A stretch of DNA of 64,000 nt. Source: PHAA01 sp034927445. GTDB taxonomy: Bacteria > Bacillota > Syntrophomonadia > Syntrophomonadales > Syntrophomonadaceae. The position numbers were made by a program, and so were the translations under genes. The notes below the pieces were generated by a model. It ran no database searches. It was not told where the DNA came from and saw only the letters and a program-made list of their open reading frames with translations. Below are positions 58,137-64,000 of this stretch, piece after piece (within the stretch, counting starts at the first letter, position 1; every line of letters begins with the position of its first letter). The DNA lies in contig JAYFPZ010000007.1 in assembly GCA_034927445.1 (NCBI GenBank), positions 1-64,000 of the forward strand. The letters are read 5' to 3'.

Positions 58137-58979
58137 TTAGAAAGAGGGAACGCAGCTGCCCTGGTATTTATCCTCCAGGAACTTTTTCACTTCCGGAGAC
58201 TGCAGCGCCTTGCCCAGCTTGACGATTGCGTCTTTGTCTTTATCATCCGGCCGCACCGCCAGTACGTTGGCGAACGGAGAATCCTTGGGCTCCATGAAAA
58301 GTGAATCCTTTACCGGATTAAGATTGGCTTCCAGGGCATAATTGCTGTTAATGACACAGATAGCGGCATCATCCAAGGTTCTCGGCAACATGGCCGCGTC
58401 CATCGGAACCAGTACAAGCTTTTTAGGGTTTTCAACAATGTCTTTTTCGGTAGCGGTCACCCCTGCATCCGCTTTCAGCTTAATCAGATTGGCACTGGCC
58501 AGCACCATTAAAGCGCGCCCGCCGTTGGTGGCATCATTGGGAATGCCTACTTTGGCGCCGTCGGCTAATTTATCAAGACTATCAATTTTTTTCGAATAAA
58601 CACCCATGGGTTCATTGTGCACCTTTACTACCCAAGCCAGCTTGGCATTGTTTTTCTCGTTGTACTCATCGAGATAAGGTATATGCTGGAAAAAGTTAGC
58701 GTCGATTTGACCGTCTTTTAATGAAGGATTAAGTTGTACATAATCAGTAAACACCTTAATTTCCAGATCTATATTCTCTTTGGCCAAGAGGGGTTTAACC
58801 ACTTCCAGAATCTCGGCATGAGGTTTGGCCGTAGCCCCAACTACCAGTTTGGTGGTTGCCGCCGGCTGATTGGCGTTGGAATCGGCAGCCTTGTCGTTGT
58901 CGTTTGTTTTGCTGGTGCAACCGGCTAAGGCGGAAAGCAGGAATATTACGCTGACAATAAGTACCAGGGTTTTTCTCAT
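58137..58979 (-). CDS. metQ: Methionine ABC transporter substrate-binding lipoprotein MetQ
   Basis: The 280-residue protein has a lipoprotein signal peptide (VSVIFLLSALAGC) and the NlpA/MetQ fold: VVGATAKPHAEILEVVKPLL, the hallmark QLNPSLKDGQIDANFFQHIPY-like region, and VGIPNDATNGGRALMVLASA. It binds methionine outside the membrane and delivers it to MetI. Third gene of yezD-metN-metI-metQ, 4 bp after metI; a terminator follows. Confidence 0.94.
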   Translation of the reverse strand: MRKTLVLIVSVIFLLSALAGCTSKTNDNDKAADSNANQPAATTKLVVGATAKPHAEILEVVKPLLAKENIDLEIKVFTDYVQLNPSLKDGQIDANFFQHIPYLDEYNEKNNAKLAWVVKVHNEPMGVYSKKIDSLDKLADGAKVGIPNDATNGGRALMVLASANLIKLKADAGVTATEKDIVENPKKLVLVPMDAAMLPRTLDDAAICVINSNYALEANLNPVKDSLFMEPKDSPFANVLAVRPDDKDKDAIVKLGKALQSPEVKKFLEDKYQGSCVPSF

Positions 58980-58983
58980 TAGT

Positions 58984-59700
58984 TTACCTCCTTCGGTTAA
59001 TCATTTTGGCAACTGTTTTATCTCCCATCGTTTGTACACATTGAACGAATATTATCAGTACGACAACAGTAACCCACATAATCAAGTTCTCGTAACGCTG
59101 ATAACCGTAATAATAGGCCAGAGTCCCCAGTCCACCTCCTCCCACTATTCCGGCCATGGCGGAATATCCTACCAGATTAATGGTGGTTATGGCTATCCCC
59201 AGGGTAATGGAAGGCAGGGCTTCGGGAATCAGTACTTTGGTTATCACCTGCCAGGCATTTGCCCCCATGGATAATGCCGCTTCAACCAGCCCCCATTCTA
59301 TTTCCTTGAGTGAGGTCTCCACCAGGCGGGCCACAAAAGGCACAGCAGCCAAGGTCAGAGGAACCATGGAGGCGATTGTGCCGATTGAAGTGCCCACCAC
59401 TAACCGGGTGAATGGTATTACCAGGATTAGGAATATAATAAAGGGTATGGACCGTACAGCGTTTATGATGGATCCCAGGATACGGTTTACGCCTTTATTC
59501 TCTAAAATATGACCTTCTTCCGTCGTTACCAGGATTACCCCCAGAGGCAGTCCACAGACATAGCTCAAGCTGGTGGCAATGGCCACCATATATAGGGTTT
59601 CCCAGGTGGCTTGCAGCACCTTTTCAATTATCCAGGCGTTTCCCGCCCAGAGATCGCTTCCCCACAGGCTGGATTGAATAATGCCCCAATATGCATCCAT
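58984..59700 (-). CDS. metI: Methionine ABC transporter permease MetI
   Basis: The 238-residue permease has five to six membrane helices and the ATPase-contact loop EAALSMGANAWQVITKVLIP of the MetI family, plus the conserved GYSAMAGIVGGGGLGTLAYY and YGYQRYENLIMWVTVVVLII. It starts directly after metN (the stop codon abuts its ATG). Confidence 0.94.
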   Translation of the reverse strand: MDAYWGIIQSSLWGSDLWAGNAWIIEKVLQATWETLYMVAIATSLSYVCGLPLGVILVTTEEGHILENKGVNRILGSIINAVRSIPFIIFLILVIPFTRLVVGTSIGTIASMVPLTLAAVPFVARLVETSLKEIEWGLVEAALSMGANAWQVITKVLIPEALPSITLGIAITTINLVGYSAMAGIVGGGGLGTLAYYYGYQRYENLIMWVTVVVLIIFVQCVQTMGDKTVAKMINRRR

Positions 59701-60729
59701 CTAAGCGATCACCTCTATTTCCAGGCCACTGCTTCTCAAATAGCCTAAAGATTGATCCACCGCTTCCCTGCTTGGCCCTATCAACTCCAGGGTAAGATTC
59801 CCGAAGGGAACGTCTTTGATTCGGTCGATATTGCCGTGAAGGATATTGGCGTCTATATCATACTTTTTAATCATGGAAGAAATCAGGGGCTCCCCGGCGG
59901 AAGGGCCAATAAACGACACCCGAACCAGGCAGGAATATTTGTCCTGATGGGTTTTCAGCATGCGATAGGTATATTCCTCCGGTATTTCTTCATTTACAAT
60001 GGCGTTTATAAAACTTTGGGAGGTGGGTGTACCCGGATTGCTGAATATGGAGAGAACATCTCCTACCTCAACGATTTTTGATTCATTGATTACCGCCACC
60101 CGGTCACAGACCTGTTTTATTACATTCATGTCATGGGTAATCAATAAAATGGTCAGGTTCAATTCGGAGTTAATCTCCCTGAGCAGTTTTAAAATAGAAC
60201 GCGTGGTTTGGGGATCAAGGGCTGAAGTAGCCTCATCCGACAGCAATACTTTAGGATCATTGGCCAGGGCCCGGGCAATGCCCACCCGCTGTTTCTGTCC
60301 TCCGCTCAATTGGTCCGGATAGACCTGGGCCTTATCGCTGATCCCTACCATCTCCAGCAGTTCGCTTACTCTTTGGCGGGCAAGCTTAACCGGAGTCCCG
60401 GCAATCTCCAGGGGGAACATTACATTGTCAAATACTGTCCGTGAAGAGAGGAGATTAAAATGCTGAAAGATCATGCCAATTTTCTGTCGGGCCTGCAGAA
60501 GTTCCTTCTTGTTCAAAGCGGTGATGATCTGACCGTCAACCTCGATAGTTCCCTGGGTGGGCTTTTCCAGCATATTAATACACCGGATCAAGGTACTTTT
60601 GCCAGCACCGCTAAGGCCAATGATACCGAAAATTTCGCCCTGCTTAATGGACAAGCTAACATTGTCCAGGGCGGTTATCTCTTGGTGGGCGGTATGATAG
60701 ACCTTAGTGAGATTACTTATTTCAATCAA
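59701..60729 (-). CDS. metN: Methionine ABC transporter ATP-binding protein MetN
   Basis: The 342-residue ATPase has Walker A GLSGAGKSTLIRC, signature LSGGQKQRVGIARALA, Walker B VLLSDEATSALDPQTT and a C-terminal NIL domain (about 265-340) that binds methionine and inhibits transport when the cell is replete. TTG at 60729 is preferred: GGAGG lies 8 bp upstream, and the further TTG at 60744 overlaps that site. It follows yezD by about 70 bp and is probably in the same operon. Confidence 0.94.
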   Translation of the reverse strand: MIEISNLTKVYHTAHQEITALDNVSLSIKQGEIFGIIGLSGAGKSTLIRCINMLEKPTQGTIEVDGQIITALNKKELLQARQKIGMIFQHFNLLSSRTVFDNVMFPLEIAGTPVKLARQRVSELLEMVGISDKAQVYPDQLSGGQKQRVGIARALANDPKVLLSDEATSALDPQTTRSILKLLREINSELNLTILLITHDMNVIKQVCDRVAVINESKIVEVGDVLSIFSNPGTPTSQSFINAIVNEEIPEEYTYRMLKTHQDKYSCLVRVSFIGPSAGEPLISSMIKKYDIDANILHGNIDRIKDVPFGNLTLELIGPSREAVDQSLGYLRSSGLEIEVIA

Positions 60730-60800
60730 GTTGGTGGCCTCCAATAATAATTCCCGATATTTTTCTATATAATATTAGCATAATCTCACAAAATTTGAGT

Positions 60801-60968
60801 CTATTTTAGTCTTTCCTTTTCCAGTTTCTCAATTTGTATTACATGCCCATCCTGAACTATTATGCTTACAATTCCATATTTAAGACTTCTAATAGCTTCA
60901 ATAATTTTAATCTGGACTTCCAACGGAAATGCTTCTTTTTTAAGATCAGTATCTTTGGCAGTTCCCAT
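60801..60968 (-). CDS. yezD: YezD family (DUF2292) small protein
   Basis: The 55-residue protein begins MGTAKDTDLKKEAFPLEVQI and has the YezD signature IIEAIRSLKYGIVSIIVQDG followed by HVIQIEKLEKERLK. Members of this family lie in sulfur or methionine operons and are under CymR or S-box control in bacilli; function unknown. GGGAGGTGACGTA precedes the ATG. It heads the metNIQ operon behind a promoter with an ATAGGAATTAT box. Confidence 0.85.
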   Translation of the reverse strand: MGTAKDTDLKKEAFPLEVQIKIIEAIRSLKYGIVSIIVQDGHVIQIEKLEKERLK

Positions 60969-61035
60969 TACGTCACCTCCCTAATTCCAAACCAGGTTGC
61001 CTATGTAGAATTAATATGCGCAATAAATCCCAAGT

Positions 61036-61086
61036 ATTCCAATAGGAATTATAAATTAATTTTATCGTTTTATGGGATAATGTCAA
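61036..61086 (-). promoter_or_regulatory. yezD-metNIQ promoter with CymR-type box
   Basis: TTGACA (61081-61086) and TAAAAT (61059-61064) on the minus strand have a 16-bp spacer. Overlapping and just downstream of the -10 is a box that on the plus strand reads ATTCCAATAGGAATTATAAA (61036-61055), including the palindrome ATTCCAATAGGAAT. It shares its core with the metA and metY boxes. Repression by the CymR-like protein of 62686-63129 is the likely use. Confidence 0.65.
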
Positions 61087-61522
61087 GATATTTATGTTAA
61101 ATTAAACTGATCATAAAGAGAAAAGTTCCACAAAGCATCCCGCTCAGCCTCAGCACCAATATAGAATGCCTGATTGATTAGGATTTCACAAGCTAAATCG
61201 CCATTATACTACCCGTACATTTAAAATTATATGGGGCGGATGGCAAAAAGGCTGCTCCCAGAGCACACCGATGTTTGCTTCGCAAACCATTAAGATCGCA
61301 ATAACTGCGCTAATACAAAAAGACCGTGCAATCGACGTACTGTTTTAGGGGACACTCCTCAAGGGATAATGTCGCCATATCTTAATACGCCTAAATTACG
61401 GTCTTGCTGATTGCCTTGCGCTTGAACTTTTACCCGCCTTACCGGGGGTAAACTTGTTCGGCGCCAGACCCTCACTTAAATACGGTACGGGCCTTATTCT
61501 ATATATTTACTGGTAACCATTC
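61087..61522. other. Non-coding stretch between yezD promoter and metA
   Basis: About 435 bp without a convincing frame. A weak stem TTTACCC / GGGTAAA lies near 61431-61453, about 70 bp beyond the metA stop codon, and could contribute to termination. Nothing else recognised; part may be decayed coding DNA. Confidence 0.4.
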
Positions 61523-62440
61523 TTATTTTAATTGATCCAAATCATACGGGGTTTCCTGGTAAACATGATAATTCAGCCAGTTGGTAAAAAGCAGATTGGC
61601 ATGGCCGCGCCATCTAACCAAGGGCACCTGGCTCGGGTCGTCGCCCGGATAATAATTCCGGGGAATTTCCATTTTTATGCCTTTGGCAATGTCGCGGTCA
61701 TACTCCTTTTTCAGGCTGTTATCATCATACTCGGAGTGGCCGGTTACGAAAATCAGGCGCCCATCTTTGGAGGATACAATATAGATACCCGCCTCCTCTG
61801 ATTCCGATAAAATTTCTATATCATCCACTTTTTCAATATCCTCTCGTCTTACTTCCGTATGCCGAGAATGAGGAACGTAAAATACATCATCGAAACCGCG
61901 CAGCAGAGGTACGTTCTTGCGGTTTACCGTATGGGCAAACACCCCAAACATCTTGGATGCCAGCGGATATTTGGGTATCCCGTAATGATAGTACAACCCC
62001 GCCTGCGCCCCCACACAAATATGTAGAGTCGAGAATACATTACGGCGGGTCCAGTCCATTATTGCTTTAAGTTCCTCCCAGTAGCTCAATTCTTCAAATT
62101 CCAATAATTCCACCGGAGCTCCGGTAATAATCATACCGTCAAATTTTTGATGTTTAATATCATCGAAGGTTATATAGAAGTTCTCCAGATATTCCTGGGA
62201 AGTATTCTTGGGAGTATGGGAATCGGTATGCAGCAGTACAATTTCCAGCTGCAGGGGAGTATTACCCAAAAGGCGCAGCAATTGAGTTTCGGTAATGCTT
62301 TTCAAAGGCATCAGATTTAATATGGCTATCCGCAACGGACGTATATCCTGGGTGAAAGCCCGTTTTTCATCCATTACGAAAATATTCTCATTTCTTAGGA
62401 TCTCAGTTGCAGGAAGATTATCGGGAATTTTGATAGGCAT
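61523..62440 (-). CDS. metA: Homoserine O-acyltransferase MetA (probable O-acetyltransferase)
   Basis: The 305-residue enzyme acylates homoserine, the first step of methionine synthesis. The catalytic cysteine is in STLHICVGAQAGLYYHY, the His/Glu partners in FVTGHSEYDD. The segment TGAPVELLEFEELSYW has Glu where succinyl-specific enzymes have Gly (residue 111 in B. cereus numbering, from memory), which marks acetyl-CoA use and suits the MetY encoded nearby. GGAGGAGAATAAAC precedes the ATG. It is divergent from the CymR-like regulator and has its own boxed promoter. Confidence 0.93.
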   Translation of the reverse strand: MPIKIPDNLPATEILRNENIFVMDEKRAFTQDIRPLRIAILNLMPLKSITETQLLRLLGNTPLQLEIVLLHTDSHTPKNTSQEYLENFYITFDDIKHQKFDGMIITGAPVELLEFEELSYWEELKAIMDWTRRNVFSTLHICVGAQAGLYYHYGIPKYPLASKMFGVFAHTVNRKNVPLLRGFDDVFYVPHSRHTEVRREDIEKVDDIEILSESEEAGIYIVSSKDGRLIFVTGHSEYDDNSLKKEYDRDIAKGIKMEIPRNYYPGDDPSQVPLVRWRGHANLLFTNWLNYHVYQETPYDLDQLK

Positions 62441-62490
62441 GTTTATTCTCCTCCTTTAAATAGATGTTGCGGTTACCTAACAATATTCAC

Positions 62491-62561
62491 AAATTATTAC
62501 ATTATTCCTATATAATAAGTGTACAATGAATAGAATAAATGATTTGGGGATCATTTGTCAA
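62491..62561 (-). promoter_or_regulatory. metA promoter with CymR-type box
   Basis: TTGACA (62556-62561) and TATTCT (62532-62537) on the minus strand are 18 bp apart. Downstream, TTATTATATAGGAATAATGT (about 62500-62519) carries the ATAGGAATAAT core shared with yezD and metY. The site is between metA and the divergent CymR-like gene and could serve both. Confidence 0.6.
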
Positions 62562-62685
62562 AAATATATAATGTAAATATCCTGGCACCTGCCCAACAGA
62601 AAAGCTGAGCTGAAAAATATTTGCATTCCGGGGCAGTTTAATATATTATTAATTATATATGAATACTAATATTGGAGGATCAGTA

Positions 62686-63129
62686 ATGAAGCTGTCGACT
62701 AAGGGCCGTTACGGTCTCCGTTCCATGTTGGATCTGGCCATTTATTCCAACGGTGATCACGTTTCTCTTAATTCTATCGCTGAGAGACAGGATATCTCTC
62801 CCAATTATCTGGAACAGGTATTCTCAACCTTAAGAAAGGCGGGACTGGTTAACAGCGTAAAAGGTGCCCAAGGGGGGTATATTTTGGCTGACAGCCCCAG
62901 CCGCATTACAGTGGGCAATATACTCCGCGCCTTGGAAGGCAAACTATCTATAACCGGTGAACATAACGATATTGAAGCCAAAAACCAGATTGAATACTGT
63001 TTAAAAACCAATGTTTGGGATGCGATCAACAACAGTATAAATACGGTGGTGGATTCAATTACTCTGGAAGATTTGGTGGTTGAATACAAAAAACTATCCG
63101 GAAATTTGTCCAACATGTTTTATATCTAA
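62686..63129 (+). CDS. cymR: Rrf2 family regulator, CymR-like
   Basis: The 147-residue protein has the Rrf2 winged helix (KLSTKGRYGLRSMLDLAIYS, RQDISPNYLEQVFSTLRKAG, GAQGGYILADSPSRITVGNI) but only one cysteine in the region where IscR has three, so it should not bind a cluster. This is the CymR type: in bacilli CymR acts with CysK and represses cysteine and methionine genes. The ATG at 62686 follows GGAGG. Surrounding genes (metA, yezD-metNIQ, metY, cysK, partial trans-sulfuration gene) and their shared boxes support the assignment. Confidence 0.8.
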   Translation: MKLSTKGRYGLRSMLDLAIYSNGDHVSLNSIAERQDISPNYLEQVFSTLRKAGLVNSVKGAQGGYILADSPSRITVGNILRALEGKLSITGEHNDIEAKNQIEYCLKTNVWDAINNSINTVVDSITLEDLVVEYKKLSGNLSNMFYI

Positions 63130-63304
63130 AGCGCAACAGGGGGGCAAAGGACCTATCCCCCTGTCCCCGGCTATTATATACCTTATCTTAAAATCCTATT
63201 AATTTTATCGGCATAGTGATAAAGGAGTGTTTGGGTTTGAATAGTGCGATATGTTTGGCGTTGACATGTAAAAATACGTCCGGATGTCGGGGAAGGTTTG
63301 ACTG

Positions 63305-64000
63305 ATGCAGAGGAACTGGGATATTCGAACAAAAGTTGTGCGCGGCAGCACCGGGTCGGACCCGCGTACCGGAGCGATAAGCTTTCCCATCTATCAAACC
63401 GCCACTTTTAGACATCCCGGACTTGGAAAAAGTACCGGTTATGATTACACCAGATCAAGCAATCCCACCCGGGAAGAGGTAGAAAACACCATTGCCAGCC
63501 TGGAAGGCGGGAAGGCCGGGATAGCCTTTGCCAGCGGCTTGGCTGCTATTTCCGCCGTAATGGAGCTCTTTGCCCCGGGCGACCACCTGCTGGTATCAGA
63601 TGACCTCTATGGCGGGACCTATCGTCTTTTTGAAGAGATCTCCCGAAAACACGGCCTCGATTTTTCTTATATTGATACCAGCCAATTAAATAAAATCCCC
63701 GTTGCAATTAAAAACAATACCAGAGGATTTTTTATAGAAACTCCTTCCAATCCCATGATGAAAGTCAGTGATATCAGAGGGCTGGTTGAACTGGCCCAGA
63801 GCCATGCTATTATGACAATTGTCGACAACACCTTTCTGTCTCCCTACTTCCAGCGGCCATTGGAGTTGGGAGCCGATATAGTAGTACATAGTGGCACCAA
63901 ATTTTTAGGGGGGCATAATGACACCCTGGCTGGATTCGTAGTAGTCAATAATGCCGACCTCGAGGAACGAATCAGGTTTTTTCAGAATTCTATCGGGGCC
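63305..64000 (+). CDS. Trans-sulfuration PLP enzyme, cystathionine gamma/beta-lyase family (partial)
   Basis: The frame runs from ATG 63305 (GGGGAAGG 8 bp upstream) to the window edge, 232 codons of about 380. Motifs: VVRGSTGSDPRTGAISFPIY, YTRSSNPTREEVENTIASLE, GFFIETPSNPMM, IVDNTFLSPYFQRPLELGAD and the PLP lysine in VVHSGTKFLGGHNDTLAG. It is a MetB/MetC/MccB-type enzyme: cystathionine lyase or synthase or homocysteine gamma-lyase; the C-terminus is needed to decide. It lies just after the CymR-like gene and probably belongs to its regulon. Confidence 0.85.
   Translation, partial: MQRNWDIRTKVVRGSTGSDPRTGAISFPIYQTATFRHPGLGKSTGYDYTRSSNPTREEVENTIASLEGGKAGIAFASGLAAISAVMELFAPGDHLLVSDDLYGGTYRLFEEISRKHGLDFSYIDTSQLNKIPVAIKNNTRGFFIETPSNPMMKVSDIRGLVELAQSHAIMTIVDNTFLSPYFQRPLELGADIVVHSGTKFLGGHNDTLAGFVVVNNADLEERIRFFQNSIGA

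Noticed and set aside
60834..61100. 88-codon plus-strand frame
   Set aside because: It is antisense to yezD and its boxed promoter, both of which are well supported.

Overview
The window looks like chromosomal DNA of an anaerobic, endospore-forming Gram-positive bacterium of the class Clostridia; gene content and style fit a Syntrophomonas-like organism, but that is inference. Supporting signs are two spore germinant-receptor operons, a SpoIID/LytB protein, the cdaA-cdaR-glmM-glmS cell-wall/c-di-AMP cluster with a glmS ribozyme, a 2[4Fe-4S] ferredoxin, AGGAGG-type ribosome binding sites, frequent TTG/GTG starts and many TTGACA-17-TATAAT promoters. No rRNA, tRNA, CRISPR array or intact insertion sequence was found.

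Layout. 1-9.9 kb: a rifampin-phosphotransferase-like gene (cut by the window edge) behind its TetR regulator, a second TetR with an EFR1 ferredoxin/flavodoxin protein, a histidine-kinase remnant, a polysaccharide deacetylase, a TipA-type MerR regulator, a CcdA/ResA thiol-redox pair, an FMN reductase and small proteins. 10-13.6 kb: a PAS/GAF/HD-GYP signalling protein and a small NTPase. 13.6-20.9 kb: an accessory region with a MarR-MATE efflux unit, two glycosyltransferases next to a TasA/camelysin-like protein, a decayed BREX pglZ with a truncated Bro-N gene, and a family of dispersed intergenic repeats. 20.9-28.9 kb: glmS, glmS ribozyme, glmM, a COG2509 flavoprotein, cdaR, cdaA, thiN and a ferredoxin. 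29-40 kb: trmL, spoIID-like gene, EamA transporter, a branched-chain amino-acid ABC transporter lacking livF, then rnhA, comFB, a HAD phosphatase, fmdB and a CPBP protease. 40.2-48.3 kb: two tandem ger operons with different gene orders. 48.5-54.3 kb: MOSC-fdhD (molybdenum/tungsten cofactor and formate dehydrogenase maturation), nadA, iscR-iscS-iscU-mnmA. 54.4-64 kb: a sulfur amino-acid block (cysK, larE, metY, yezD-metNIQ, metA, a CymR-like Rrf2 regulator and a partial trans-sulfuration enzyme).

The genes work together most clearly in two places. In the cell-wall block, the CdaA diadenylate cyclase, its membrane partner CdaR, GlmM and GlmS appear to share one transcript; the glmS ribozyme begins at the base right after the glmM stop codon, so glucosamine-6-phosphate would cut the message exactly between the two genes. 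In the sulfur block, several promoters (metA, yezD-metNIQ, metY) share an ATAGGAATWAT-type box next to the -10 element, consistent with a cysteine/methionine regulon controlled by the CymR-like protein encoded in the same block.

No intact undescribed defence or biosynthetic system was recognised. The most notable items are the ribozyme/stop-codon junction, the fossil BREX locus, the unexplained intergenic repeat families, the element-derived stop codon of the HAD gene, and a structured leader in front of MOSC-fdhD.
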